56,991 nucleotides of DNA, from positions 1-56,991 of the forward strand of contig VGID01000022.1 of the NCBI GenBank assembly GCA_016868035.1. Reading direction: 5' to 3'. Origin of the DNA: Betaproteobacteria bacterium (lineage in GTDB: Bacteria; Pseudomonadota; Gammaproteobacteria; Burkholderiales; SG8-41). Below are positions 15,216 to 24,373 of this stretch, in pieces (position 1 is the stretch's first letter; every line of letters starts with the position of its first letter). The notes under the pieces were generated by a model. The model ran no database searches, had not been told where the DNA came from, and was given only the letters and a program-made list of their open reading frames with translations. A program made the translations under genes and the position numbers.

Positions 15216-16220
15216 CTAGTGCCTAGCGCGCGCCGCGCCCAGCATCGCGGCGATGCGCAGCGCCTGCTCGAGCGCGCCGGGGTCCGCCTTGCCTTTGCCC
15301 ACGATGTCGAAGGCGGTGCCGTGAGCCGGGGTGGCGAACACGGTTTTCAGTCCCGCGGTTACGGTCACGCCCTTGTTGAATCCGAGCAGCTTGGTCGCGA
15401 TCTGGCCCTGGTCGTGGTACATCATCACGACCCCGTCGAACTCGCCCTTGAGCGCGCGCAGGAAGATCGTGTCGGAGGGGATCGGCCCGGTTGCCGCGAT
15501 GCCTGCCGCGGCGAGCTTCTCCACCGTGGGGCGGATGATGCGGATCTCCTCGTAGCCGAACAGCCCGTTCTCGCCCCCGTGGGGGTTCAGCGCGGCGACC
15601 CCGATGCGCGGGCGCTCGCGGCCCATGCCGCGCAGGGTCGTGTCGGCAAGCCGCACCGCGTCCTCGATGCGGCCGGGCGTGATGAGGTTGACCGCCTCGC
15701 GCAGCGCGATGTGCGAGGTGACGCGGAACGTGCTGAACTCCTGGATCACGTTCATCTCGCCGTAGAACCCGCGATGGCCGGTGAGATGCGCGAACATCTG
15801 GTGCTCGTCGTGGAACTTCCAGCCGCCGCGGTTGAGCGCCGCCTTGTTGAGCGGCGCGAAGCAGATCCCGTCGAGCCGTCCCGCGAGCGCGAGGTCGATC
15901 ATGTGCTTGAGCGTCTCACCGGTGAGGCGCCCGGATTCCGGCGACATCTCGCCGCGCCCGATCACGGCCGGATCCACGTTGTGCAGGTCCACGAGCGGCA
16001 CGTCCTCGCGCGGCCAGGCGACGTCCTCCGCGCGTTCGTGCACGCTGTAGCGCAGCGGCACGCCCGCATCGCGCATGCCGAGCTCGAGCACGCGCCGGTC
16101 GCCGAAGACGATCACGCGCGCGATATCGGCCGCTCTTCCGCTCGCGAGCAGCTTTGCCGAGATCTCGGGGCCGATGCCGGTCGCGTCCCCGAGCATCATG
16201 CCGATCAGCGGCTTGTCCAT
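15216..16220 (-). CDS. PdxA-family 4-phospho-hydroxyacid dehydrogenase
   Basis: NAD-dependent oxidative decarboxylase of the PdxA family, 334 residues, beginning MDKPLIGMMLGDATGIGPEI. Family segments include FAPLNKAAL, VTSHIALREAV (metal His), ALNPHGGENGLFG and MMYHDQGQIATK (metal His), then GTAFDIVGKGKADP. Given its position among Bug, MmgE/PrpD and lactonase genes it is more likely a catabolic PdxA2-type enzyme than the pyridoxal-phosphate biosynthetic one. No ribosome site is visible because the 72-bp leader back to the MmgE gene is a heptamer array. Confidence 0.88.
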   Translation of the reverse strand: MDKPLIGMMLGDATGIGPEISAKLLASGRAADIARVIVFGDRRVLELGMRDAGVPLRYSVHERAEDVAWPREDVPLVDLHNVDPAVIGRGEMSPESGRLTGETLKHMIDLALAGRLDGICFAPLNKAALNRGGWKFHDEHQMFAHLTGHRGFYGEMNVIQEFSTFRVTSHIALREAVNLITPGRIEDAVRLADTTLRGMGRERPRIGVAALNPHGGENGLFGYEEIRIIRPTVEKLAAAGIAATGPIPSDTIFLRALKGEFDGVVMMYHDQGQIATKLLGFNKGVTVTAGLKTVFATPAHGTAFDIVGKGKADPGALEQALRIAAMLGAARARH

Positions 16221-16221
16221 G

Positions 16222-16284
16222 GTGGGAAATGGGAAATGGGTAACGGGTGACGGGTGATGAGTGACGACTGACGAGTGACGGCTG
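16222..16284. repeat. Heptamer array, unit GGGTGAC/GAGTGAC
   Basis: GGGAAAT, GGGAAAT, GGGTAAC, GGGTGAC, GGGTGAT, GAGTGAC, GACTGAC, GAGTGAC: eight units drifting gradually in sequence. It occupies nearly all the space between the MmgE/PrpD stop and the PdxA-like start, where a ribosome site would be expected. Confidence 0.9.
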
Positions 16285-16292
16285 GCGGATTG

Positions 16293-17738
16293 CTAGCGCT
16301 TCTTGCCAGCACGCTTACCGGTGGGGGTCTTCGCGCCGATGGCGAGGAGGCCGGTGAGCTCGCGGATGCTCTTCAGTTTTTCGAGGCGGAAGACGAGCTC
16401 GATCACCTTCTCCGCGCTCGCTTTCGGCAGCCGTCCCCACGCCGCGCACTGGCGGAACTTGTCGGCGAGTTCGTCGTCGCTCATCGGGTTCGCGGGGCTG
16501 CCCTTGCCGAAATCGGCGCGACCGCTGACCTTCTTCCCGTCGGCCAGCTCGATCTCGATGAGGGTGGTCATCTTCTCGTAGCCCGCCGCCTCGGCTTCCG
16601 GGTGCTCGGAGAACTGGATCCTGGCGATCATTTCCTGCACGTCGCGGCGGTTCACGACCTTGTCCGTGAACTCGGCGAGACCGGCCTTGCGCTCGAGCAG
16701 CAGGATCGCCATGCAGAACTCCATGCTGAACTTCGCCTGGAGCTCGTTCGTCGGCTGGTGGTGGATGAGAGCGTTCGGCATGTGCCGGTTGGTGCCGACC
16801 GCGACCCTGCGCACTTCGTTCGGCCGGATGTCGTGCTTGCGGATGAGATCGAGCATGAGGCCCATGCCGGGGTGCGTGAGCGAGCCCGACGGGTGCGGCT
16901 TGATCGAGACACCGGGAAACGCGAAGGACCAGGGATTGCCGAGCTTGGCCTCGATCGCTACCGGATCGTAGCCTCCGCCCGCCGCCTTGAAGAACCCGCG
17001 CCCGGCCTCGAGCACGATCGGGGTCGCGGTCCAGCCGAGCATCGCGAATTCGGCAGCCACGATCCCGCTCTCGCACGAGCGCCCCGGGTGGAAAGGCTTG
17101 GTCATGGTGCCGAAGTTCTCGCGCAGGCCCGCGGCCTGGCTCGCTGCGATGCCGAGCGCGCGCCGCGTCTGTTCGACGTTGAGGCCCAGCATGCGTGCCG
17201 CTCCGGCGGCGGCGCCGATGGTGCCGACGGTGGCGGTGGTGTGAAAGCCGTGATCGTAGTGCCGCGGATTGATCGCTTCGGCGACCTTGGTCTCGACCTC
17301 GACCGCGATCTGGTAGGCGACGAGCGCGTCGAGCCCCGAGCGGTTGTCGCGCTCCGCGAGCGCGAGCACCGGCGGCAGCGCCGGCGCGGTCGGGTGGGTG
17401 AGCAGCCCGTAGACGCGGTCCTTGGCAACCGCGAGCTGCGTGTCGTCGAAATCGTCGGCGTGGATCGCGATGCCGTTGGCGAAGGCGGCGAAGCGCGGGG
17501 ACAATTTCATCCTCGTGCCGATCACGGTCGCGCCCTTGCCGTTCGCGACTCCGAGGCTCTTCAGGTATTCGCGCACGATGTGGCCCGACTCGGCGCGGTT
17601 TCCGGCGAGCGCGAGCCCGATGCCGTCGAGGATCGAGCGCTTGCCGAGGTGCATCACCTCGTCCGGGATCTTTCCGGCCTTTGTGCTGGTGATGAAGCGA
17701 GCGACGTACTCGGTGAGAGAATCGGTGTTGCGGGTCAT
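16293..17738 (-). CDS. MmgE/PrpD-family protein
   Basis: A 481-residue member of the family that includes 2-methylcitrate dehydratase and cis-aconitate decarboxylase. Seen are HADDFDDTQ (about 115), the NPRHYDHGFHTTATVGTIGAAAGAARMLGL block, KPFHPGRSCESGI and SIKPHPSGSLTHPGM. The frame stays open far upstream through the antisense of the next gene, but those residues are not family-like; ATG 17738 gives the standard N-terminus MTRNTDSLTEYVARF. The C-terminal tail is Lys/Arg-rich (PTGKRAGKKR). It is divergent from the enolase-superfamily gene, with a 135-bp gap. Substrate unknown; likely a 2-hydroxy-tricarboxylate or dicarboxylate. Confidence 0.88.
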   Translation of the reverse strand: MTRNTDSLTEYVARFITSTKAGKIPDEVMHLGKRSILDGIGLALAGNRAESGHIVREYLKSLGVANGKGATVIGTRMKLSPRFAAFANGIAIHADDFDDTQLAVAKDRVYGLLTHPTAPALPPVLALAERDNRSGLDALVAYQIAVEVETKVAEAINPRHYDHGFHTTATVGTIGAAAGAARMLGLNVEQTRRALGIAASQAAGLRENFGTMTKPFHPGRSCESGIVAAEFAMLGWTATPIVLEAGRGFFKAAGGGYDPVAIEAKLGNPWSFAFPGVSIKPHPSGSLTHPGMGLMLDLIRKHDIRPNEVRRVAVGTNRHMPNALIHHQPTNELQAKFSMEFCMAILLLERKAGLAEFTDKVVNRRDVQEMIARIQFSEHPEAEAAGYEKMTTLIEIELADGKKVSGRADFGKGSPANPMSDDELADKFRQCAAWGRLPKASAEKVIELVFRLEKLKSIRELTGLLAIGAKTPTGKRAGKKR

Positions 17739-17873
17739 GATGTTGCGGCTTTCGAAAACGTTGATAAATACCACATCCGCAGCGTGGGTGCCAACGCCAA
17801 CGGCCGGCCTTGACCGGTTTTCACGCCGCGCAGTACCCTGCGGCCAATCCCTGCCCACGGTTGCGCGCCTCGC

Positions 17874-19085
17874 GTGAAGATCACCAAAGTCGAAGCGATC
17901 CCGGTCTGGTACGAGCTCACCGACGAGTACCATGCGCTGTTCGGTTCCGGCAAGAAGAAGGGCACCTCCGTGCACGCGCGCGAGGGCTGGTTCGCCGACA
18001 TCCGCTACAAGGAGAACGTCTTCGTCAAGGTGAGCACCGACGAAGGCGTCACCGGCTGGGGCGAGGCCTCCGCGCATCCGGTCACCAGCGAGACGCAGGC
18101 CGGCATCCTCGCCACCGTCGAGCTCTTCGGGCGGCAAGTCGTCGGGCGGGACCCGTTCGAAATCGGGGCGATGCACGCCGCGCTCGACCACCTCTTCCTG
18201 CAGGGCAACGCGGGCGCCCGTAGCGCGATCGACATCGCGCTCTACGACATCATGGGCAAGGCGGCCGGCCAGCCCGTGTACAGCCTGCTCGGGGGAGCGT
18301 TCCAGAAGAGCTTCGGGCGGCTCGCGACGATGCCGCGCGCCGCGCCGAAGCAGATGGCGGAGCACGCGCGGATGCTGCTCGACCGCGGTTACACCTGCTT
18401 CGAGCCCAAGATGACCGGGCATCAGGAGTCGCTCGACGCGGACGCCGATCGCCTGGAAGCGCTCATCGAGGCGGTGCCCCGTTCGGCGCTCGTCATCGCC
18501 GACCCGAACCAGACCTGGGGCACGGCGAAGGACACGATCGAGCTGCTTCTGAGGCGGTTTCCTCGCGTCGCCAATCTTGCTGTCGAGCAGCCGGTCATGT
18601 ACCACGACCTGGAGGGCCTCGCCGCGATCGCGCAGGCGGTGCCGCACAAGGTAGTGGCCGACGAGGCGATTCAGAACCTCGCAACGATGATCCAGATCAC
18701 CTCGCGGCGCGTGGCGGACATGGTGAGCGTGAAGCTCGGCAAGTGCGGCGGCTTCTACAAGGCGATGCAGATCGTGCGCATGGCGGAAGCGGCGGGGCTG
18801 CCGGTTCGCGTGGACTGGACGCAGGGCAGCGCGCTTCTCGATACGGCCACCGGCCACCTGCACGCGGCGGTGCGCCTCACGGGCTGCGACCCGGGCATGG
18901 ACTACCAGCTGCGGATCCGGGACAAGCCCGTGGCCGAGGGTGGGGCGCGCGTGCACCGGGGCAGGATCGTCATGCCCGATGCGCCGGGCCTGGGATTGGT
19001 GGTGGACGAGAAGCTCGTACGGCGCCTGGCCCAGCGCGGCCGGCCCGGAGCGGGCCACACGGAAAGGGGAAAGGGACGACGATGA
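17874..19085 (+). CDS. Mandelate racemase/muconate lactonizing-family enzyme
   Basis: Enolase-superfamily protein of 403 residues with GTG start at 17874. Metal ligands appear as Asp210 (IADPNQTW), Glu238 (AVEQPV) and Asp263/Glu264 (VADEAIQ); Lys287 sits in SVKLGKCGG. In the usual Lys-x-Lys motif the first Lys is replaced by Glu (F-E177-P-K179), so only one of the pair remains. It would abstract a proton alpha to a carboxylate, giving racemisation, dehydration or cycloisomerisation. The stop codon overlaps the start of the next Bug gene (ATGA), so translation is coupled. Confidence 0.87.
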   Translation: MKITKVEAIPVWYELTDEYHALFGSGKKKGTSVHAREGWFADIRYKENVFVKVSTDEGVTGWGEASAHPVTSETQAGILATVELFGRQVVGRDPFEIGAMHAALDHLFLQGNAGARSAIDIALYDIMGKAAGQPVYSLLGGAFQKSFGRLATMPRAAPKQMAEHARMLLDRGYTCFEPKMTGHQESLDADADRLEALIEAVPRSALVIADPNQTWGTAKDTIELLLRRFPRVANLAVEQPVMYHDLEGLAAIAQAVPHKVVADEAIQNLATMIQITSRRVADMVSVKLGKCGGFYKAMQIVRMAEAAGLPVRVDWTQGSALLDTATGHLHAAVRLTGCDPGMDYQLRIRDKPVAEGGARVHRGRIVMPDAPGLGLVVDEKLVRRLAQRGRPGAGHTERGKGRR

Positions 19086-20059
19086 ACGCGCATGTACAGG
19101 CAGCGGTGCGGGTAGTACTGGCTTTCACCGTGTCGATGTGGGTTCCCTCCGCGGGCGCGCAGGCGTACCCCGGCAAGCCCGTACGCGTCATCGCGCCGTT
19201 CCCGCCGGGCGGCGGCACCGACATCATGGCGCGCGCCGTGGCGCAGAAACTGAGCGGCGCGCTGGGGCAGCAGGTCGTGGTGGAGAACCGCTCCGGGGCG
19301 GGCGGCATGATCGGCTCGGAACTCGCGGCGCGCGCCGCGCCCGACGGTTACACGCTGCTGCTCACCTCCTCGAGCACGCACGCGATCGGTCCCCATCTCG
19401 TCCGCAAGCCGCCGTACGATCCGCTGCGCGATTTTGCGCCGATCATCCTCATCGCCTCGGCCCCCAACGTGCTCGTCGTGCATCCTTCGGTGCCGGCGCG
19501 CACCGTCAAGGAACTCGTCGCGCTCGCCAGGGCGCGGCCGGGCGAGATCAACTTCGCTTCGAATGGCACGGGGACGCTCAGCCATCTCACCGCGGAATTG
19601 TTCAAGCTGCAGACCGGGACGAACATGGTGCACGTCCCGTACAAGGGCGGGCCGCCGGCGGTGATCGATCTCGTCGCCGGACACGTTTCGGGCCTGTTCG
19701 CCGCTTTTCCGACGGTCTCCGGCCAGATGCGCGCGGGCAAGCTGCGCGCGGTCGCGGTGACCAGCGCGAAGCGCGTGGACACGGAGCGGGACATTCCCAC
19801 GGTGGCGGAAACCCTCCCCGGATTCGAGTCGAGCCAGTGGTGGGGCATGTTCGCGCCCGCCGGAACGCCCGCGGAGATTGTGGAGCGGTTGAACGGCGAG
19901 GTGCTGAAGATACTGGGCGACGCGGAGGTGAGGTCGCGTTTCGCCGCCGACGCCGCGCAGGCCGCGGGCGGCAGCGCGCGCGAGTTCGCGGCTTTTCTCA
20001 TGGCGGATTACGAGAAGTGGGGAAAAGTGGTGAAGGCAAGCGGCATCCGCGCGGACTGA
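19082..20059 (+). CDS. Bug/TctC-type solute-binding protein
   Basis: A 325-residue binding protein whose ATG overlaps the stop of the preceding enolase-superfamily gene by four bases. This is direct evidence that the two are made together. Signal peptide MNAHVQAAVRVVLAFTVSMW to about SAGAQ-AYP. Loops: APFPPGGGTDIMAR and VENRSGAGGMIG, with Ser replacing the usual Pro of NRPG. Confidence 0.93.
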   Translation: MNAHVQAAVRVVLAFTVSMWVPSAGAQAYPGKPVRVIAPFPPGGGTDIMARAVAQKLSGALGQQVVVENRSGAGGMIGSELAARAAPDGYTLLLTSSSTHAIGPHLVRKPPYDPLRDFAPIILIASAPNVLVVHPSVPARTVKELVALARARPGEINFASNGTGTLSHLTAELFKLQTGTNMVHVPYKGGPPAVIDLVAGHVSGLFAAFPTVSGQMRAGKLRAVAVTSAKRVDTERDIPTVAETLPGFESSQWWGMFAPAGTPAEIVERLNGEVLKILGDAEVRSRFAADAAQAAGGSAREFAAFLMADYEKWGKVVKASGIRAD

Positions 20060-20168
20060 ACGGCGCGGAGGCGCGGCCCGCGCCCGTCGGAGGCTGGTAG
20101 AATGTCCCGGATTTCCCTCCCGCGCTTCACCCGCATCGCAGCGTTATAACTGGAGACCCGGAGCAGGA

Positions 20169-21449
20169 ATGGCTTCGACCATCGCCGAAAAAATTCTCGG
20201 CACGCACGCCGGAAACCGCGCGGTCAAGGCGGGCGACGTCGTCGTCGCGAAGGTGGACTTCGCGATGGTGCACGATGCGCGCGCGGCCAATGCGCTGCAA
20301 ATGGTCGGGAAGCTCGGCGCCGCCGGCCTGCCGTATGCGCGCCGCAGCGCGTTCGTGCTCGATCACTATTCCCCGCCGCCGAATCCCGAGGCGGCCAACA
20401 TCCATCGCGCGATGCGCGCGTTCGCGGAAGAGCACGGGGCAACGCTCTACGACGTCGGAGACGGGATTTGCCACCAGGTCCTGCCGGAAGGCGGTCATTT
20501 CACCGCGGGAGACCTCGTGGTGGGCACCGACACCCACTCGACGACGTACGGCGCGTTCAACGCGTTCGGCACCGGAGTCGAGGGCACCGACGTCTCGGCG
20601 GTGCTGATGACGGGGAAGCTGTGGTTCCGGGTTCCGGAGACCATCCGCGTCGAGCTGCGGGGCCGGCTGCAGCCGGGAGTATGGGCGAAGGACGTGACGC
20701 TGCACATGCTCGGGCGGCTCGGGGCCGAGGGAGCGAACTACCGCGCCATCGAGTACGCGGGAACGGCGGTGGCCGCCATGGACATCGACGACCGAATGAC
20801 GCTCGCGAACCATGCCGCCGAGCTGGGTGCGAAGGCGGCGCTGCTCGAGTGCGACGAGAAGACCGCCGGCTGGCTCAAGGCGCACGGAGCGCGCGAGCCG
20901 CACCCGGTGCGGGCGGATCCCGGCGCGGAGTACTGCGAGCGCGTCGAGGTGGACGCTCCGCGGCTTGCGCCCCAGGTGGCGCGCAATCACCAGATCGACG
21001 ACGTGGTCGGGGTGACGGAGCTCGCCGGACAGCGCATACAGTACGCGCTGATCGGCACATGCACCAACGGGCGGCTCGACGACCTGCGCCAGGCGGCGGC
21101 GATACTCGCCGGCAAGCGCATCGCGAAGGGCGTGCGCATGATCGTCACGCCCGCATCGCGCCAGGTCTGGCTCGCGGCCGCGCGTGAAGGGTTGGTCGAG
21201 GCGCTCACCGCGGCGGGCGCCTCGGTGGAAGCGGCGGGCTGCGGCACCTGCGTCAACATCACCGGCCATCTCATCCTGGGCGACGGCGACGTGGCGATCT
21301 CGAGCGCGAACCGCAATTTCAGGGGCCGGCTCGGCAACGCGAAGTCCGAGATCTTCGTCGGCTCGGCCGCAACCGTCGCGGCCTCCGCGCTGACCGGGCG
21401 CATCACCGATCCGCGCACGGTCGAGTGCGGGGAGTGGCGGCCGGTGTAA
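20169..21449 (+). CDS. LeuC/aconitase-like hydro-lyase, large subunit
   Basis: A 426-residue [4Fe-4S] hydratase large subunit. Cluster cysteines are Cys298 (GTCTNGR), Cys358 and Cys361 (GCGTC); substrate-site motifs are VGTDTHSTTYGAFNAFGTG and NRNFRGRLG. It matches the short LeuC/homoaconitase/dimethylmaleate-hydratase group. The partner small subunit lies at 22602-23126, with a Bug gene in between. It could hydrate a citraconate- or dimethylmaleate-like acid rather than make leucine, since the neighbours are catabolic and a lyase of the isocitrate-lyase type follows. Confidence 0.88.
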   Translation: MASTIAEKILGTHAGNRAVKAGDVVVAKVDFAMVHDARAANALQMVGKLGAAGLPYARRSAFVLDHYSPPPNPEAANIHRAMRAFAEEHGATLYDVGDGICHQVLPEGGHFTAGDLVVGTDTHSTTYGAFNAFGTGVEGTDVSAVLMTGKLWFRVPETIRVELRGRLQPGVWAKDVTLHMLGRLGAEGANYRAIEYAGTAVAAMDIDDRMTLANHAAELGAKAALLECDEKTAGWLKAHGAREPHPVRADPGAEYCERVEVDAPRLAPQVARNHQIDDVVGVTELAGQRIQYALIGTCTNGRLDDLRQAAAILAGKRIAKGVRMIVTPASRQVWLAAAREGLVEALTAAGASVEAAGCGTCVNITGHLILGDGDVAISSANRNFRGRLGNAKSEIFVGSAATVAASALTGRITDPRTVECGEWRPV

Positions 21450-21610
21450 GCCGCGGGCGCGGATTTCCCCGTTCCACACTCGCTCCCTGCGCCCCGGGCC
21501 GGGCAAGACGGGAGGTTGGGCCCGGATACGCAAGGAACTGAGTTAGAATCATCGAGGCTTTGGCGACAAGCCAGCGCAAACAAAAATTTTTCACCTTTGA
21601 CGAGGATGGC

Positions 21611-22582
21611 ATGAAACTGAAGTTCTTGCTGCTCAGAACGCTCGGCCTGCTTGTTGCGTCCATTTTCATCATTCCCATCGGGCCGGCCGCGGCCTGGCCG
21701 GAGAAGCCGGTACGAATCATCATTCCCTGGGCGCCGGGAGGCAGCACCGATACCCTGGGGCGGCTTCTCGCGGCCGAACTCACCGCCCGCTGGAAGCAGC
21801 AGGTCGTCATCGAGAACCGGCCCGGTGCGGCCAGCATCGTCGGCCTACAGCTCGCGGCCGCCGCCGCGCCGGACGGCTACACCTTCATGAAGACCTCCAC
21901 CGCGTACGGCTTTCTCATCGACAGGCCGAAACCGCCCGTCGATCTCGCCAACTCGTTTGCGCCGGTCGCCATGCTCGGCTTCGGCGACGGCGCGCTCGTG
22001 GTGCATCCGTCGCTCCCGGTGAAGACCGTCAAGGAACTGATCGCGCTGGGGAAAAAGAAGCCGGGTGCGCTCTTGTACGCTTCCTCGGGCATCGGCGGAT
22101 TCCTGCACATGAGCACGGAATTGTTCAAGATCATGGCGGGCGTGGACATGGTGCACGTGCCGTTCAAGGGCAGTGGGCCGGCGAATCTGGACATCATTGC
22201 CGGCCATACCCAGGTCATGTTCGGTGTGCTGGTCAGCGCAAGGCCGTTCATCGAGAGCGGCCGCATGCGGCTGATCGCGACCGGCGGCACGAAGCGCAAT
22301 CCCAGATTTCCCGACGTGCCGACGATTGCGGAGACGCTGCCCGGCTACGAATCGAGCATCTGGTGGGGGATCTTCGCGCCGCCCAAGACGCCGGCGGAAA
22401 TCATCGCGCGTTTCCATGCCGAAACCGTGGACGTGATCTCGGCGCCGGGATTCCAGAAAAAGCTCGAGGAGCAGGGAGCCCAAGCCGTGAAAATGAGCTC
22501 CGCCGAGTTCGGCAGGCACATGGCATCCGAGCAGGACAAGTGGGCCAAGGTGATCAAGACCGCCGGGATCAAAGGCGAGTAA
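21611..22582 (+). CDS. Bug/TctC-type solute-binding protein between hydratase subunits
   Basis: A 323-residue binding protein starting at 21611 (GAGGAT upstream; an earlier in-frame ATG at 21560 adds a non-signal leader). Signal peptide ends near GPAAA-WPE. Loops: IPWAPGGSTDTLGR and IENRPGAASIVG. The stretch normally reading LYxKLPYDPxxDF is replaced by YGFLIDRPKPPVDLANSF, and HVPFKGSGPAN replaces HVPYKGGGPA, so the ligand or docking surface has diverged. Its place inside the hydratase gene pair suggests it imports that enzyme's substrate. Confidence 0.92.
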   Translation: MKLKFLLLRTLGLLVASIFIIPIGPAAAWPEKPVRIIIPWAPGGSTDTLGRLLAAELTARWKQQVVIENRPGAASIVGLQLAAAAAPDGYTFMKTSTAYGFLIDRPKPPVDLANSFAPVAMLGFGDGALVVHPSLPVKTVKELIALGKKKPGALLYASSGIGGFLHMSTELFKIMAGVDMVHVPFKGSGPANLDIIAGHTQVMFGVLVSARPFIESGRMRLIATGGTKRNPRFPDVPTIAETLPGYESSIWWGIFAPPKTPAEIIARFHAETVDVISAPGFQKKLEEQGAQAVKMSSAEFGRHMASEQDKWAKVIKTAGIKGE

Positions 22583-22601
22583 GAATGGTCTTCACCGGGA
22601 C

Positions 22602-23126
22602 ATGACGGCACTTATCCGTGGCGGAGCGCGCATCCTCGGCGATGAGGTCAACACGGACATTCATTGCTCGAGCAAGTATTTTCCGGGCCGGGACAACGCC
22701 TACATCGCGCAGCATACCTTCGAGCAGGTCGCGCCGGGTTTCGCGGCCGGCTTCAAGCCGGGTGACGTGATCGTCGCCGGTGCCAAATTCGGCATCAATT
22801 CTTCGCGGGAACAGGCGGTGCACGTGATGCGCACGATGGGCGTCGCCGCGATCGTGGCCCGTTCCTTCGGGCGGCAGTTCTTCCGCAACGCGATCAACAA
22901 CGGGCTGCCCGTGATCGAGTGCGACGTTGCGGGCATCGAGCAGGGCGCGGAGATCGAGGTGGACGTCGCCGCGGGGCGCGTTGCGGTCCCGGCGCGTGGC
23001 ATCGCGCGCAGCACGGCGCCGCTGCCGCGCGAGGTGCAGGCGATACTCGCCGCCGGCGGGCTCATCGCGTTTCTCAAGTCGCATCCGGAGTGGAAACTCG
23101 AGGAACGGGTGAGCAGTGAGCGGTAA
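22602..23126 (+). CDS. LeuD-like hydro-lyase, small subunit
   Basis: A 174-residue swivelling-domain subunit. Recognisable are GDEVNTDIHCSSKYF, DVIVAGAKFGINSSREQAV (the family's GxNFGxGSSRE motif) and ARSFGRQFFRNAINNGLP. Together with the LeuC-like protein at 20169 it should form one heteromeric hydratase. Only 19 bases separate it from the Bug gene. Its last codons (VSSER) and TAA stop are written in the heptamer array that follows. Confidence 0.88.
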   Translation: MTALIRGGARILGDEVNTDIHCSSKYFPGRDNAYIAQHTFEQVAPGFAAGFKPGDVIVAGAKFGINSSREQAVHVMRTMGVAAIVARSFGRQFFRNAINNGLPVIECDVAGIEQGAEIEVDVAAGRVAVPARGIARSTAPLPREVQAILAAGGLIAFLKSHPEWKLEERVSSER

Positions 23127-23221
23127 GCAGTGAGCAGCAACGGAAGAACTTTGGAAACTTCGGGCATCTAAATAACCGCTTACCGCTTACCGCTTACCGC
23201 TTACCGCTTACCGTGTATTCA
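23108..23221. repeat. Heptamer palindrome, unit CTTACCG
   Basis: GAGCAGTGAGCGGTAAGCAG (from 23109) begins inside the preceding coding end. After about 40 bases, five perfect copies of CTTACCG follow (23179-23213). The arms (GCGGTAAG against CTTACCGC) can pair. The array ends about ten bases before the next start codon. Confidence 0.9.
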
Positions 23222-23223
23222 TC

Positions 23224-24348
23224 ATGAAAATCGAGCGCGTGGAAGTCTTCGGAGTCGCGGTGCCGCTGGTGGGCGAATACAAGAACGCCTATCTCACCAA
23301 GTCGGTGCAGAAGAGCGCGATCGTGCGCATCACCGCGTCCGGCGGCATCGTCGGGCTGGGCAACGTGGACCCGACGCCCGGCTACTCGAAGGAATCGACG
23401 GCGGAGCACCTGAAGACGCTGCAAACGCGGCTCGGGCCGCTGGTCGTGGGGATGGACGCGGCCAACGTGCACGCGATTATCGGGAAGCTCGATGCGGCCG
23501 TCGCGGGTTTTCTCGATTCCAAGGCGGCGATCGAGATGGCGTGCGTGGACCTTGCCGCGCGGGCCGCGGGCGTCTCCGTGCATACCTATCTGGGGGGCGC
23601 GGTGAAGGAGCGGCTGCTGTTCAACGCGTGGATCGGCATCCTGCCTCCCGGGGATGCGGCGAAGGAAACCCTGGAGTGGAAGCGCAAGGGCTTCCGCTCC
23701 GCGAAGATCAAGGTCGGCGGGAGCATCGAGGCGGACCGCGACCGGGTGGCCGCCGTGCGCGAGGCGGTGGGCCCGGACTTCGGAATCCGGATCGACGCGA
23801 ACGCGGGCTACGACGCGGACACCTCGATCCAGCTGGCGCGCATGGTCGCGCCGTTCCAGCTGCAGCTATTCGAGCAGCCGGTGCCGGCGGAGGACATCGC
23901 CGGCATGGCGCGCGTTCGCCGCGAGGCCAACGCCGTCGGCGTGCCGATCATGGCCGACGAATCCGTGCTCGATCACGCGAGCCTGATCCGCATCATCAAG
24001 GCGGATGCGGCCGACATCGTCAAAGTGAAGGTGATGAAACAGGGCGGGTTCATCCACACGCGGCGGATGATCGCGACCGCCGAGGCGGCGGGCATACGCT
24101 GCGTGGTGGGACATGGCTTCGGGCTCGGCGTGAACACGATGGCCGAGATCATGCTTGCGGCGACCTCGCGCAACGTGATCGACGGGCTCGAGTGCGTGGG
24201 CCCGCTCAAGACGGCCGACGACATCGTCACCCGCAAGCTCGACCTCAATGCGGGCAGCATCGCATTGCCCGGGGGCCCGGGTCTCGGCGTCACGCTCGAC
24301 GACGCCAAGCTCGCCAAGTACGCGCTCGACCCGAAGGCCGCGGCGTGA
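23224..24348 (+). CDS. Mandelate racemase/muconate lactonizing-family enzyme
   Basis: Second enolase-superfamily enzyme of the rightward cluster, 374 residues. It has the full acid-base set: Lys161-Ile-Lys163 (SAKIKVGG), metal ligands Asp191 (RIDANAGY), Glu217 (LFEQPV) and Asp245 (MADES), and Lys269 in VKVKVMKQGG. That makes it closer to the muconate-lactonizing/dipeptide-epimerase layout than its neighbour at 17874, which lacks the first Lys. It probably isomerises or dehydrates an organic acid brought in by one of the adjacent Bug proteins. Confidence 0.88.
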   Translation: MKIERVEVFGVAVPLVGEYKNAYLTKSVQKSAIVRITASGGIVGLGNVDPTPGYSKESTAEHLKTLQTRLGPLVVGMDAANVHAIIGKLDAAVAGFLDSKAAIEMACVDLAARAAGVSVHTYLGGAVKERLLFNAWIGILPPGDAAKETLEWKRKGFRSAKIKVGGSIEADRDRVAAVREAVGPDFGIRIDANAGYDADTSIQLARMVAPFQLQLFEQPVPAEDIAGMARVRREANAVGVPIMADESVLDHASLIRIIKADAADIVKVKVMKQGGFIHTRRMIATAEAAGIRCVVGHGFGLGVNTMAEIMLAATSRNVIDGLECVGPLKTADDIVTRKLDLNAGSIALPGGPGLGVTLDDAKLAKYALDPKAAA

Positions 24349-24373
24349 ATAATGCAGGCCAAAAAATCTTTAG

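Noticed and set aside
15216-16220. Biosynthetic pdxA
   Set aside because: The family is right, but the operon of Bug, MmgE/PrpD and lactonase genes points to a catabolic PdxA2-type enzyme, so no gene symbol is given.
17739-19058. Leftward frame continuing the MmgE/PrpD gene to a 921-residue protein
   Set aside because: The extra 440 residues are the antisense of the enolase-superfamily gene, Arg/His-rich with no family motif. ATG 17738 gives the normal MmgE/PrpD N-terminus.
20169-23126. leuCD of leucine synthesis
   Set aside because: The subunits are split by a Bug gene and no leuA or leuB is adjacent. The dehydrogenases at 5664 and 33431 have a T-E-G substrate loop unlike LeuB.
23179-23213. 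CRISPR-like regular repeat
   Set aside because: Units are 7 bp and directly abut with no spacers, so it is a simple tandem array. The same holds for 45659-45707.
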